NCBI GenBank assembly: GCA_937885645.1
Contig: CALABJ010000017.1
Location: forward strand, 121,318 to 185,317
DNA: 64,000 bases
Reading direction: 5' to 3'
DNA from: RGIG4097 sp937885645
GTDB taxonomy: Bacteria > Bacillota > Clostridia > Christensenellales > CAG-917
This document shows positions 8,917 to 18,838 of the stretch, in pieces (the stretch's first letter is position 1; the number at the start of each line of letters is the position of its first letter). Below the pieces are notes generated by a model, which had not been told where the DNA came from, did no database searches, and saw nothing but the letters and a program-made list of their open reading frames with translations. The position numbers were made by a program, and so were the translations under genes.

Positions 8917-9108
8917 TTTTTTGCCTCCTTCTTTGGATAGATGATTCGCTTTCAACAAAGTGGAGATTTGGAGATTATCTAGACCTTGTAGAAAGTACGT
9001 TGATTATATTATCATATAAAAAATTATTTGTAAAACGTTTTGAGGGCGTTTTTCAAGGAATTTTCTATGATTTTTGCCTTATTTTCGGGTTTTATCCTTT
9101 GCTAGCCC

Positions 9109-10503
9109 TTATTCCTCTTCAAGCCAGAAAGCATGCTGACGCTCCATAACCGTGTCAAAGTGTTTGACGTATTCAAGGGGCTCTTTGAAATTGGCGTTCC
9201 TAGTGATGAGGTTGATGTCTTTTCTCCACTTTTTGGAGATTGCGGCTGCGCCAGCGGCGAGGATTGAGGTATCCTCTTCCATAATGTCCACGTTGTAAAC
9301 GCAGATTTTGTCGGGTTTTGCGTAGCCCACGTTTTCGAGGTTTCCGCTTGTATATTTTTGGCGGTACATATAGTACGGCACGTAGCCTGCCCCTGTGAGT
9401 GCGGTGTAGGCATAGTCCACCATTTTTTCTGCGGTGTCGTTGTCAACAGATTGATAGCCACCAACTTTCAGCGCCGAGCCTTTTTTGAGGTACAAGGTGT
9501 GGACGGTGACGTTTTCTGCGTCAAGTTCTACTGCCTTGTCAACGGTGCGCTTAAAGTCCTCAAGGGATTCGCCGGGGAGCATGGCGATAAGGTCCATATT
9601 GACGTCAAAATCGTCCTTGGCTTCACGATAGACTTCTTCTACCATTTCTGCCTTGTGACGGCGTCCAATACGCTCCAAGGTGGCATCGTTGAAGGTTTGA
9701 GGATTAATGGAAATTCTGGTGATTCCGTTCTTCTTTAACACGTTTAGAACACTGGAATTGATGGTGTCGGGCCGACCTGCTTCAACGGTGAATTCAAAGG
9801 GTTTGAAAGGCACAAGTGCGCTGAGGATTTTGTCCAAATACTCGGTGGGAATTGAGGTGGGTGTGCCACCGCCCACGTACACTGTGCGGATTTTGAGAGA
9901 CTTCTTTTCAACCACTTCTTTCAAGAATTCAATCTCTTGAAGAAGGCAGTTGACGTAAGGCTCAATGAGTTTCTTTTGCTTGTCAATTGCAACGGACACA
10001 AAGGAGCAATAGGCGCATCTTGTGGGGCAAAAAGGTATGAAAACAAAGACGTCGTGGCCATCGCCGTCATTGCGGACGGGCTCTTGCACTCTCACTATGG
10101 TTTCAACCAAATCCGCCTTCTTTTTGGACACTGAAAACTCCTTTTCAAACATATCCCTTGCTCTTGCACCTAACTCTCTAAACAGTTTGGTGGGACGAAT
10201 GCCTGTAAGACAGCCGTAAGGGAGTGATATGCCCGTGAAGTCCACAACCGCATTGTAGATGGATTCTTTGAGGTAGCGTTTTTCAAGACGCTTTCTTTCC
10301 ATCTTGTCCTTTGCAGTCACATCATACTCAGTGTTGTATGCCCTATTTTCTTCACCTAAAACTACTGAAACAAGCATTCTATCCCCGTCAAATTCATATT
10401 TCAAGGATAGGTCAAAGTCCTTGTCCAATCTGCCGTTGAGGGCGCGGACAAGTTCCATAAGGTCGTTGGTGTAGTTGTCTTCTGTTGCAATAAAATTAAT
10501 CAT
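9109..10503 (-). CDS. hemZ: HemZ-like radical SAM protein (coproporphyrinogen dehydrogenase family)
   Basis: A radical SAM enzyme of 464 residues with the 4Fe-4S motif CPTRCAYC at Cys159/163/166, followed by GGGTPTSI and a HemN-type TIM barrel. About 150 residues precede the motif, as in HemZ rather than HemN. HemZ is annotated as oxygen-independent coproporphyrinogen III dehydrogenase, but in many anaerobes without a heme pathway the true substrate is unknown; no other heme genes are in this window. It overlaps the MBL hydrolase by 8 nt and is last in the secDF-recJ-rel operon. Confidence 0.85.
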   Translation of the reverse strand: MINFIATEDNYTNDLMELVRALNGRLDKDFDLSLKYEFDGDRMLVSVVLGEENRAYNTEYDVTAKDKMERKRLEKRYLKESIYNAVVDFTGISLPYGCLTGIRPTKLFRELGARARDMFEKEFSVSKKKADLVETIVRVQEPVRNDGDGHDVFVFIPFCPTRCAYCSFVSVAIDKQKKLIEPYVNCLLQEIEFLKEVVEKKSLKIRTVYVGGGTPTSIPTEYLDKILSALVPFKPFEFTVEAGRPDTINSSVLNVLKKNGITRISINPQTFNDATLERIGRRHKAEMVEEVYREAKDDFDVNMDLIAMLPGESLEDFKRTVDKAVELDAENVTVHTLYLKKGSALKVGGYQSVDNDTAEKMVDYAYTALTGAGYVPYYMYRQKYTSGNLENVGYAKPDKICVYNVDIMEEDTSILAAGAAAISKKWRKDINLITRNANFKEPLEYVKHFDTVMERQHAFWLEEE

Positions 10504-11113
10504 CGAAGTTGATCATATTGTGCTTTCTTTCGTCATCAAGGGTGGTTGAAAAGCCGTGACCGGGGTGCACTTTGAAGTTGCCGTCAAGGGCGAAAAGTTT
10601 GTGGATTGATTTTTTCAATTCATTGTAGTTGCCTGTGGGCAAATCCGTTCTGCCATAAGAGGTTTGAAAGAGTGTGTCTCCTGAGAAGATTTGGTCTTCA
10701 AGGATGAAACACACTCCCCCTGAAGTGTGGCCGGGAGTGGCAATGACTGTGATGTCCATATCACCTATGGTGATATGATCGCCGTCTTCAAGAAGGACGT
10801 CTGGGGTGAAAGGGTCCATGACACAACCCATTTCTATTGCCATATTTCTGCGGTCATTAGCAAGAGTGCCGTCAAGAGTGCTGACGTAAATCTTTGCGTC
10901 AGTCAAGTCTTGAAACTCCTTCACTGCCCCTACGTGGTCATAGTGGCCGTGGGTGAGAAGTATGCCTTCAACCTTCAAGTTTTGGCTGTCGCAATAGTCC
11001 TTTACCTTTTTTGCATTTGCCCCTACGTCAATAACAAAAGCAACGCCGTTTTTGGAAACGACGTAGCAGTTTGTGAGAAGTTGGCCTACTCTAATTCGTT
11101 TGATTTCGGTCAT
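10496..11113 (-). CDS. MBL-fold metallohydrolase (glyoxalase II-like)
   Basis: A 205-residue cytoplasmic metallo-beta-lactamase-fold hydrolase. The metal-binding motif THGHYDH is at about residues 54-60, with a second His in ATPGHTSGG and a third in VHPGHG. This is the short YqgX/GloB-like form that often follows rel in Bacillota; the substrate may be a glutathione- or bacillithiol-type thioester, or something else. It overlaps rel by 4 nt and hemZ by 8 nt, so the three are translationally coupled. Confidence 0.88.
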   Translation of the reverse strand: MTEIKRIRVGQLLTNCYVVSKNGVAFVIDVGANAKKVKDYCDSQNLKVEGILLTHGHYDHVGAVKEFQDLTDAKIYVSTLDGTLANDRRNMAIEMGCVMDPFTPDVLLEDGDHITIGDMDITVIATPGHTSGGVCFILEDQIFSGDTLFQTSYGRTDLPTGNYNELKKSIHKLFALDGNFKVHPGHGFSTTLDDERKHNMINFDD

Positions 11114-13242
11114 CTATACACCTCGATTACTCCGCTAAGGTTGCGGATTCTGCCCATCAAGTCATCAACCTCGTTTGCATTGTTGATGAGGATTGAAATG
11201 ACTGTTTCGGCAGTGCCTTGTGCATTGTCTGTTTTGATTGTTGCGCTGGTGATTGAAATTTTTGCAGCGGCAATGTATGCGGTGATTTGAGCAAGAAGTC
11301 CGCTCTTGTCTTCAGATATGATGTGTAGGGTTGCGCTAAAGGACTCTGCTCCGCTGTTGTCCCAGCTGGCTTCAATAAGTCTTTCCTTGCCAAGTCCTGC
11401 CACGTTGGGGCAATCCTTGCGGTGGATTGCAACACCTCTGCCACGGGATATATATCCAACGATTTCGTCCCCGGGGACAGGTGAGCAACAGTGTGCCATA
11501 CGGACGGTGAAAGATGAATCTCCACCGATTAGAATGCCTGTTTTGGAGTGCTTTTGCACTTTCTTCTCCGCAACGACGGGCACTTCGATTGTTTCGATTG
11601 GGTGCTCCTTGCGGTGGGCGTCTATAAGCTTTGTCAGCACTTGGTTGGTGGTGACTCCGCCAAAACCAACGTTGGCGTAAAGGTCCTCTTCGTTGGTCAT
11701 TGTCATGCGTTGCAAAATGCTGGGGAGCGCTGAAACTGACAACAAATCACTGAGTGAATAACCGCGTCTGCGGGATTCTCTTTCAAGCATATCCTTGCCA
11801 CGACGGACGTTTTCTTCCCTCTGCTCTTTCTTGAAATATGCACGGATACGTGAGCGAGCACTTGAGGTGCGGACAAATTTGAGCCAGTCAAGGGAGGGTC
11901 TGCTGTTTTGTTGTGTTATGAGCTCAACAATGTCGCCCGTCTGCAATTTTGTGGACAAGGTGACCATCTTTTTGTTGACCTTTGCACCTGTACAATGGTT
12001 GCCCACTTCAGAGTGAATCTTGTAAGCGAGGTCAATAGGCGTTGAGTTGACGGGCAAGTCGTAGACGTCGCCCTTGGGGGTGAACACAAAGACTTCGTCA
12101 TCAAAGACGTTGATGCGGATGGCGTCCATAAATTCTCTTGCGCCACCTGCGTCTTTCTCTGCGTCCATAACTTCACGAAGCCAACGGACTTTGCTTTCCA
12201 TATCGCTCTCCACCCCAGAGGTTTTGCCCTCTTTGTATTTCCAGTGAGCGGCGATACCATATTCCGCAATCTTGTGCATTTCGTAGGTGCGGATTTGGAT
12301 TTCAAAGGTTTCGTTGAAGCCTGTCACCACGGTGGTGTGCAAGGATTGATAGTTGTTTGCCTTGGGCATTGCGATATAATCCTTGAATCTGCCCGGCATA
12401 GGCTTCCAAAGATTGTGGACAAGGCCAAGAAGAGTGTAGCAATCCTTCACTGAATCAGTGATTATGCGGACGGCAAGCAAGTCATAGACTTGGTCTATGT
12501 CGATGTTTGCCTTTCTTATCTTTTTGAGTATGGAATAATAGTGCTTAGGTCTGCCGTTGACTTCACCATGAATGCCCAAATTTTTCAGTTCTTCGGTGAG
12601 AGTGTTGCAGATTTGCTCCAAAAACACTTGACTTTGACGTCTTATCTCTTGAGTGCGGGACACGATGTCCTCATATTCCGCAGGATAAAGGTATTTCATT
12701 GCAAGGTCTTCCAGTTCACACTTGAAGAAAGAGATACCAAGTCTGCCTGCAAGAGGGGCGTAAATGTCCAAGGTTTCCTTTGAAATGTATTGTTGCTTTT
12801 CGGGAGGTAAATACTCCAGCGAGCGCATATTGTGCAATCTGTCCGCAAGTTTTATGATGATGACACGGAGGTCTCTTGCAAGGGCCATAAACAGTTTGCG
12901 GAAGTTTTCTGCCTGTGCTTCTTCACGGTTGTTGAATTGCAGTTTGTCCAGTTTGGTGACGCCTTCAACAAGGGACAATATTTCTGCTCCGAACATATCA
13001 CGAAGTTCGTCGGCGGTGACGGGAGTGTCCTCAAGAACGTCGTGCAAAAACGCGGCTATGACGGTTGAGCTGTCAAAGCCGAAGTCCGCAAGAATTTCGA
13101 CGACGGCGCAAGGATGGATGAAATAGTCCTCTCCTGAACTGCGCTTTTGCCCTGCGTGGGCTTCCCGTGCGAAATCGTGAGCCTTTTTGATCTCACCATA
13201 GCGGTCTGGATATGCTTTTCGAAGTTTGAGCAACAGGTCCAT
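11110..13242 (-). CDS. rel: Bifunctional (p)ppGpp synthetase/hydrolase
   Basis: Makes and degrades the alarmone (p)ppGpp during starvation. The 710 residues carry an HD hydrolase domain (HDVLEDT at about 67-73), a nucleotidyltransferase domain (KHYYSILKK and KDYIAMPKANNYQSLHT), a TGS domain (FVFTPKGDVYDLP), a zinc-finger-like region with HCCSPVPGD, and a C-terminal ACT domain. Both active sites look intact. It begins 5 nt after the recJ stop, a common Clostridia arrangement. Confidence 0.97.
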   Translation of the reverse strand: MDLLLKLRKAYPDRYGEIKKAHDFAREAHAGQKRSSGEDYFIHPCAVVEILADFGFDSSTVIAAFLHDVLEDTPVTADELRDMFGAEILSLVEGVTKLDKLQFNNREEAQAENFRKLFMALARDLRVIIIKLADRLHNMRSLEYLPPEKQQYISKETLDIYAPLAGRLGISFFKCELEDLAMKYLYPAEYEDIVSRTQEIRRQSQVFLEQICNTLTEELKNLGIHGEVNGRPKHYYSILKKIRKANIDIDQVYDLLAVRIITDSVKDCYTLLGLVHNLWKPMPGRFKDYIAMPKANNYQSLHTTVVTGFNETFEIQIRTYEMHKIAEYGIAAHWKYKEGKTSGVESDMESKVRWLREVMDAEKDAGGAREFMDAIRINVFDDEVFVFTPKGDVYDLPVNSTPIDLAYKIHSEVGNHCTGAKVNKKMVTLSTKLQTGDIVELITQQNSRPSLDWLKFVRTSSARSRIRAYFKKEQREENVRRGKDMLERESRRRGYSLSDLLSVSALPSILQRMTMTNEEDLYANVGFGGVTTNQVLTKLIDAHRKEHPIETIEVPVVAEKKVQKHSKTGILIGGDSSFTVRMAHCCSPVPGDEIVGYISRGRGVAIHRKDCPNVAGLGKERLIEASWDNSGAESFSATLHIISEDKSGLLAQITAYIAAAKISITSATIKTDNAQGTAETVISILINNANEVDDLMGRIRNLSGVIEVYR

Positions 13243-13247
13243 AATGT

Positions 13248-15518
13248 TTACTTCTTTACGTTCAAATAAATTGCGGATTTATTCAGGTCTGTTTTGTCGT
13301 TTGATACGTTGATCACGCCCTTGTCACTGACTGTGACCAACTTCAATTCCTTGAAGACGGCAAGGATAATCATAAGCTCAATATAATTCAAGCTCTTCAC
13401 TGAATTGACGGCAGAAAGCAGGCGGTTGTAGCCTACAAGACGCTCCTTCATAAGAGCCATACGACGCATTTCTCTAAACACAACGCGGAATGCATCGTCA
13501 TCTATTGTGATATGGGTGGGGGTGCAATCACCCAGTGTGTAAACTTCGTTTACAGCGTCCTTTATCCACGCCATATAACCCTTTGAGAGGGGTTTGCCGG
13601 CAAAGATAACTCTGTCGTAGTAGGAATACTCAAAATTCTCTTGGGGACACACTATGACTGAATTGACGGGGCCAAGCATTCTTGCCCCTGCCACAAGCAT
13701 AGGAAGTGATGAAATCTTTTCACTCTTTGATGAAAGGACATCGTACTCGTCTGCGCTGAAGCAGACGATGAGAGTGCCGAAGGGTTTGTCAAGACACTTT
13801 TCAACTTGCTCTACCGTTGCTGAGGGGATTTCACAATCACCTTTATAGGACAGTTGATGCAGGTTGACAAGGGTGCTTTCTTCCTTGGTCATTGTCACTT
13901 TGTTTGCCTTGAAGGCACGGATTATGCCTTGGGCGGTTTGACGATTTTGATATACGTTGACACCGAGCGTGACGTTGAATTCCTTTTCGCCCCTCGTTGA
14001 GCCGAGGCTGTGCTCGTATTTGCCGAAGCCCACAAGGTCAACACCTTTCAGTGAGCATTTGACGTGCTTTGACACGCCTATGCGGTCAAACTTGAAATCA
14101 CCTTTGATGAGGAAACTAGGTTCGGGATTGCCGTATCCTGTGGGCTCAAGCAAGGCAAGTTCCTTTGCAAAGGGCAAAAGATTGGTGCTTGCGTCAAGCT
14201 CCATATCATAATCAAAGGTTGGCAGGAATGCTTCCTTATCTATACGGGATAAAATCTCGTTGTTGATGCCTTCCTTGAAAGTGTCAAAGTTGTCAACAGG
14301 TAAAGTGACACCTGCCGCTTGTGAGTGTCCACCAAAAGTGGTGAACAAATGTGAAAACTTTGAAAGCTCTTCAAAGAGGTTGACTTCCTTTATTGAACGG
14401 GCTGAGCCCTTGTATTGGTCTCCGCTTCTGGTGAACAGAATTGCGGGGAATTTGAACTCCTCTACAAGCCTTGCTGCGGCGATGCCAAGGACACCTGCTT
14501 CCCAGTTTTCACCGGCAAGCACTATTGCGCCTATTTTGTTGAAATCCGTGTTTGAAAGCATTGATTTGGCTTCATTAACCACGGTTTCGCAAATGTTTTG
14601 GCGTTTTTGGTTGTCGCTTTCAAGGTCTTCACAAAGGTTGCGAAGGAGGAATATGTCGTCTTCAAGAAACAGGTCAACTGTCTTCATGGCTGAGCCAAGT
14701 CTGCCTGCTGCGTTGATGCGAGGGGCAAGTTTGAACATGACGTCGTGAGAGGTCAGTCTTTCTGTGCCAAGCAAGAGTTTGATGCCCTTTCTTGGTGAAG
14801 TTGCCATCTGTTTCAATCCGTAATATGCGATGATACGATTGTCGTCTTTGAGGGGCACAACGTCTGCAATGGTGGATATGGCGGCTATGTCAAGATACTT
14901 CTTTATCTCTTCTCTGCCTGCCATAGCTTCAACCAGTTTCAGTGCAACTCCTGCACCGCAGAAATCGTAAAAGCCTTCTCTTTTCACCTTGGGGTCAATG
15001 ACTATGCAGTCTGGCAAAACGTCCTGAGGCTCGTGGTGGTCGGTGACGATGACGTCAATGCCTTCCCCTTTCAAATATTCCACTTCCTCACTGGCGGTGA
15101 TGCCACAGTCAACGGTGATGACAAGGTCGGGACGACGGCGGGAAATCAAGCTCTTCAAGGTGTCCACGTTCATGCCATAGCCGTCTGTGACACGGTTGGG
15201 GATGAAATATTTGACGTCAAGTTTGTCACGGAGATACAACATCAAAATGGATATTGCGCCTATGCCGTCACAGTCGTAGTCGCCAAAGATGAGCACCTTT
15301 TCTCTCTTCAAGATTGCCCTTTTGATTCTCTCTGCGCCTTCACGCATGCCGTCAATGTCAAAGGGTGAGGACATCTTGTCAAGTGAAGGACGGAGGAAAG
15401 ACAAAATCTCGTCTTCGGTGTCAAGACCACGCATTGCCAAAATGCGCATGAAATCATCGGACAAGCCGAGTTTTCTTGCCATTGCGGTTTGGGTGGGTGT
15501 GAGTGCCGTTCTTTCCAT
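13248..15518 (-). CDS. recJ: Single-stranded-DNA-specific exonuclease RecJ
   Basis: A 5'-to-3' ssDNA exonuclease for recombination and mismatch/base-excision repair. DHH-phosphoesterase motifs are DYDCDG at 80-85 and DHH at 160-162, and the DHHA1 motif GGHSQAAG is present. At 756 residues it is longer than E. coli RecJ and, like many Bacillota forms, has a C-terminal extension. It is separated from secF by a strong hairpin but is otherwise in the same run. Confidence 0.96.
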   Translation of the reverse strand: MERTALTPTQTAMARKLGLSDDFMRILAMRGLDTEDEILSFLRPSLDKMSSPFDIDGMREGAERIKRAILKREKVLIFGDYDCDGIGAISILMLYLRDKLDVKYFIPNRVTDGYGMNVDTLKSLISRRRPDLVITVDCGITASEEVEYLKGEGIDVIVTDHHEPQDVLPDCIVIDPKVKREGFYDFCGAGVALKLVEAMAGREEIKKYLDIAAISTIADVVPLKDDNRIIAYYGLKQMATSPRKGIKLLLGTERLTSHDVMFKLAPRINAAGRLGSAMKTVDLFLEDDIFLLRNLCEDLESDNQKRQNICETVVNEAKSMLSNTDFNKIGAIVLAGENWEAGVLGIAAARLVEEFKFPAILFTRSGDQYKGSARSIKEVNLFEELSKFSHLFTTFGGHSQAAGVTLPVDNFDTFKEGINNEILSRIDKEAFLPTFDYDMELDASTNLLPFAKELALLEPTGYGNPEPSFLIKGDFKFDRIGVSKHVKCSLKGVDLVGFGKYEHSLGSTRGEKEFNVTLGVNVYQNRQTAQGIIRAFKANKVTMTKEESTLVNLHQLSYKGDCEIPSATVEQVEKCLDKPFGTLIVCFSADEYDVLSSKSEKISSLPMLVAGARMLGPVNSVIVCPQENFEYSYYDRVIFAGKPLSKGYMAWIKDAVNEVYTLGDCTPTHITIDDDAFRVVFREMRRMALMKERLVGYNRLLSAVNSVKSLNYIELMIILAVFKELKLVTVSDKGVINVSNDKTDLNKSAIYLNVKK

Positions 15519-15561
15519 TGACGAGTTTGTCCTTTTTCAGTGTGTTTTCAGTGGGTTTCGC

Positions 15562-15602
15562 CCACAAAAAATAGAACTACCCCCAAAGTGACTTGGGGGT
15601 AG
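15562..15602 (-). terminator. Terminator between secF and recJ
   Basis: A strong 10-bp stem CTACCCCCAA/TTGGGGGTAG with a 6-nt loop is followed on the minus strand by TTCTATTTTTT. It should reduce transcription of recJ-rel from the secD promoter. Confidence 0.85.
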
Positions 15603-15616
15603 CATAAGAAACGTGA

Positions 15617-16801
15617 TTATTTCTTCTTTTTGAAGGTTGTGTTTTTCTTTGAGTATTTGTGGATTGCGTTGGACTTGTTGTTCTTGGGTTTGTCAGCCTT
15701 GGGTGCTGCAACAACTTGTTCTTCGCCGTAGTATTCCTTGATGGCTTCGCCTCTGTAGACGGTTTCGTCTTCATCGTCAACCTTTGCGCCTTCGTAGGCA
15801 GGCTTTGACTTGCGGTATTTTGCCATAAGTCTGTCAAATTCCTTGCTGAGGCCAACCCACATAGGTGTTGCGAGAAGGACTGATGAATAGAGACCAGCAA
15901 CAAGACCGAGGATGATAGGCACGCAGAATTCGCGGATGGTGTCGCTTCCGAAGATTGCGAGGAAGATGACTGTCACCATTGTGGTGAAAGTGGTGAACAA
16001 GCTTCTGCGCATATTTTCGCGGACTGATTGGTCACCGATTTCTGCATAAGGAATATCCTTTTGACCTTTGAGAGGTTTGACGTTTTCACGACAACGGTCA
16101 AAGATGATGATGGTGTTGTTGATTGAGTATGCAATGATTGTGATGATTGCTGCAACAAATGATTGGTTGATTTGGACTCTGCAGATCACTGACAAGCAGA
16201 ACATGATGACCACGTCGTGGATCAGTGCAAGGATTGCTGCGATACCACTTGCAGGGGTAAATCTGATGATGATGTAGATGAGGATCAGTGCAAGTGAGAT
16301 TGCAAGTGCAATGCCTGACTTTGAGAGCAAATCTTGTGCTGCTGTTGCACCGATTGACTCGTAAGTGACGTTGTCCTTGATTTCTGCATACAGGCTGTTG
16401 TTGAGTTCTTCACGGATGACTTCGTTGAGGGCTGAGATTTCATCATCGTTCTTTGAAATGTTCTTGTATCTGAAACTGATTGAAGTTTCATTTACGTTTT
16501 GTGCCTCTTGAAGTTGGACGTAGCTGACCACAACGCCGTGCTTTTCAATGGCGCTGGTGATGCGATCCACGTGATAATCATAGTTGTCAATGGCGTCTTG
16601 ACCGATGGTGACGGTGACAAGTGTGCCGCCTTCAAAGTCGATGCCGATGTTGACTGCATTGGTGTAGCCGATTTGTGAACCGAGTGCTGCGATGAGAACA
16701 ACTGCAACCACCAAAATCACGATGGGAGCAATGATCCAGAACTTCCAGTTCTTTGCAATGGGCATACTGCTAAGAGAAGACAAAAGTTTGTTGTTTTTCA
16801 T
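15617..16801 (-). CDS. secF: Protein translocase subunit SecF
   Basis: An RND-family membrane subunit that, with SecD, uses the proton gradient to help the Sec translocon. The SecF family start motif GIDFEGGT is present, followed by the periplasmic-type P1 region and five more hydrophobic segments. The total of 394 residues includes a lysine-rich tail of about 90 residues that usual SecF (about 300) lacks. It begins 1 nt after the secD stop. Confidence 0.96.
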   Translation of the reverse strand: MKNNKLLSSLSSMPIAKNWKFWIIAPIVILVVAVVLIAALGSQIGYTNAVNIGIDFEGGTLVTVTIGQDAIDNYDYHVDRITSAIEKHGVVVSYVQLQEAQNVNETSISFRYKNISKNDDEISALNEVIREELNNSLYAEIKDNVTYESIGATAAQDLLSKSGIALAISLALILIYIIIRFTPASGIAAILALIHDVVIMFCLSVICRVQINQSFVAAIITIIAYSINNTIIIFDRCRENVKPLKGQKDIPYAEIGDQSVRENMRRSLFTTFTTMVTVIFLAIFGSDTIREFCVPIILGLVAGLYSSVLLATPMWVGLSKEFDRLMAKYRKSKPAYEGAKVDDEDETVYRGEAIKEYYGEEQVVAAPKADKPKNNKSNAIHKYSKKNTTFKKKK

Positions 16802-16802
16802 A

Positions 16803-18131
16803 TTATTTGCCCTCCTCTACTGATGCGGAACGTTTGAGACCGTACAGCTTTTCATTGAGACCTTTGTGTTTCTTGTCAAGTTTTGCTGTCAAAGGCAGGA
16901 ATGAGTTGAGCACCAGTCTTGTGATGAGCAATGACGTGACCATTGAAAGGATGATACCGATGAACAGGGTGACTGCAAAGCCTTGGATTGCTGCTGAGCC
17001 AACTGCCCAAAGAACGATTGCACCAATAAGGGTTGTGACGTTGCCGTCGATGATTGCTGCAATTGAACGCTTGAAGCCTGCTTTGACTGCTGACTTGATG
17101 GGCTTTGAAGTGCCACGATATTCTTCACGAATTCTTTCAAAGATAATGACGTTGCCGTCAACTGCCATACCGATTGAAAGGAGAAGACCTGCAATGCCGG
17201 GGAGTGTAAGTTGCACCCAAGGAAGCAGTGCGCTGAACCAAAGCAAAAGGACAATGTAAACACAAAGTGCAACGTCTGCTGCAAGGCCCATACCACGATA
17301 GACAACTGCCAAGAAGACAAAGATGAGTGCGATGCCGATGACACCTGCGATCAGTGCGTTGCGGACTGCGTTTGCACCAAGTGTAGGTGAAATGCTTCTC
17401 ACTTCTGCTTGTTGCAGTTTGACACCGAATGTGCCTGATTGAAGACGTGTTGCAAAGTCCTTGGCTTCTTCAAAACTATAACCTGCTTGGCTTGTGATGA
17501 TTGCACTGCCGTTGGTGATTGCACTGTTGATGTTGACTGTGGTGTACAGTTCACCATTGATGTAGATGTAAGTGCTCTTGCCAACGTTTGCTGAAGTCAT
17601 GTCTGAGAAGACCTTTGTGCCTTCGTCGTTAAACTTCAAACCAACTGCGTATGCGCTGTTGTCGTCAGTTGTGACGTATGCGGTTTCAAGGTGCTCACTG
17701 CCGATGATGACGGCTTCTGCTGTGTCACTTTCTTCAAGCTTGAATTCAAGGGTTGCGGGACGTCCAATAAGTGAAAGGACGGTTTCGGGATCGTCAACGT
17801 CGGGGACTTCAACACGGATGGTGTTCATACCGTTTGAGTTTGTGCCCTTTGTGACGGTGGCTTCTGTATAGCCCTTTGAAACAAGCAATTCTTGCAATGA
17901 TGCGACCGTGCCGTCAATGCGGACATCCAAATCGGGATGACCATCGTCAATGACGTTGAACACGGCGGAAACGCCACCTGACATATCAAGACCCAGCTTG
18001 ATTGTCTTTGCGTATCCGTGATAGTCGTAAACTGTGTTGCCAATGGGGAAATCAACGACTGCGAAAACTGCCATCAAAATGATGAACACTGCAACCAATG
18101 ACAACACGATGATTGATTTCTTCTTACTCAC
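16803..18131 (-). CDS. secD: Protein translocase subunit SecD
   Basis: SecD partner of SecF, 442 residues with six predicted membrane segments, one near the N-terminus and five in the C-terminal third. The family motif GLDMSGGV follows the first segment. The start is a GTG at 18131 preceded by GGAGGT at a suitable distance. First gene of the secD-secF-(terminator)-recJ-rel-MBL-hemZ run. Confidence 0.96.
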   Translation of the reverse strand: MSKKKSIIVLSLVAVFIILMAVFAVVDFPIGNTVYDYHGYAKTIKLGLDMSGGVSAVFNVIDDGHPDLDVRIDGTVASLQELLVSKGYTEATVTKGTNSNGMNTIRVEVPDVDDPETVLSLIGRPATLEFKLEESDTAEAVIIGSEHLETAYVTTDDNSAYAVGLKFNDEGTKVFSDMTSANVGKSTYIYINGELYTTVNINSAITNGSAIITSQAGYSFEEAKDFATRLQSGTFGVKLQQAEVRSISPTLGANAVRNALIAGVIGIALIFVFLAVVYRGMGLAADVALCVYIVLLLWFSALLPWVQLTLPGIAGLLLSIGMAVDGNVIIFERIREEYRGTSKPIKSAVKAGFKRSIAAIIDGNVTTLIGAIVLWAVGSAAIQGFAVTLFIGIILSMVTSLLITRLVLNSFLPLTAKLDKKHKGLNEKLYGLKRSASVEEGK

Positions 18132-18162
18132 GAGTTAACCTCCATAATAGTAAAACATAGAT

Positions 18163-18191
18163 ATTATAACTATAAGACAAACATTAGTCAA
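18163..18191 (-). promoter_or_regulatory. Strong promoter of secDF operon
   Basis: TTGACT and TATAAT with a 17-bp spacer on the minus strand, about 30 nt upstream of the secD GTG. Confidence 0.85.
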
Positions 18192-18317
18192 CAAATTGAA
18201 AGCAGGAAATGAACAAAAAAATTGCAAAAAAGACGTACACCGATTTAGAAAACCGCTTTCGCAAAAGGCAAGAAGCAAAAAAGTCATAACTTGGGCAAAA
18301 ACCACATAAAATTTGGT

Positions 18318-18719
18318 ATGAAAAACAAAGAAAATTTCGTCCTTGACCTAAAAGACATCCTCCGCAGTGTGCTTGTGGCAATCATCTCTGCCCTCGCTTT
18401 CGTCCTCATTTTCGCTCTCATTTTGAGGTGGGCTTCTCTTCCTGACACGGTCATCACTCCGGTGAACTACGTCATCAAGTTTTTGTCACTTTTGCTAGGC
18501 ATTATGATAGGGTTCAAACACCGCAAAAACGGCATTCTAAAAGGGGCAATCGTTGGTTTGGCCTTTATGCTTCTCTCTTGGCTTATCTTCACCGCAATGG
18601 ACGGTTTCAAGAGTGTAAACTTCCGTCCTCTTGACCTTGTTTTCCTCACTCTTGGCGGTGGAATCATTGGTGTCATCAAGGTCAATTTGAAAGGATTAAA
18701 GAGAGGTCGTGCCCAGTAA
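18318..18719 (+). CDS. TIGR04086-type membrane protein
   Basis: A 133-residue protein with four hydrophobic segments (about 13-35, 45-65, 72-92 and 103-120) and a basic C-terminus. It resembles the TIGR04086/YrzE family, often found next to yajC in Clostridia, as here; the function is unknown. I start at the ATG at 18318. An in-frame TTG at 18291 would add nine residues. Neither has a good ribosome binding site. It stands alone on the plus strand, convergent with yajC. Confidence 0.7.
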   Translation: MKNKENFVLDLKDILRSVLVAIISALAFVLIFALILRWASLPDTVITPVNYVIKFLSLLLGIMIGFKHRKNGILKGAIVGLAFMLLSWLIFTAMDGFKSVNFRPLDLVFLTLGGGIIGVIKVNLKGLKRGRAQ

Positions 18720-18792
18720 ACAGCACAAAAAACACTTGATTTTGAAAGTTTTTTGCCTGAAACAAAATTGACTTTGCACACAAAATTGCACA

Positions 18793-18822
18793 AAAAAAAA
18801 GAGCAACCGAGGTTGCTCTTTT
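18793..18822. terminator. Bidirectional terminator between TIGR04086 gene and yajC
   Basis: The stem GAGCAACC/GGTTGCTC is flanked by an A run on the left and a T run on the right, so it can act for both convergent genes. Confidence 0.85.
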
Positions 18823-18838
18823 CTTCATTTTTGTGATT

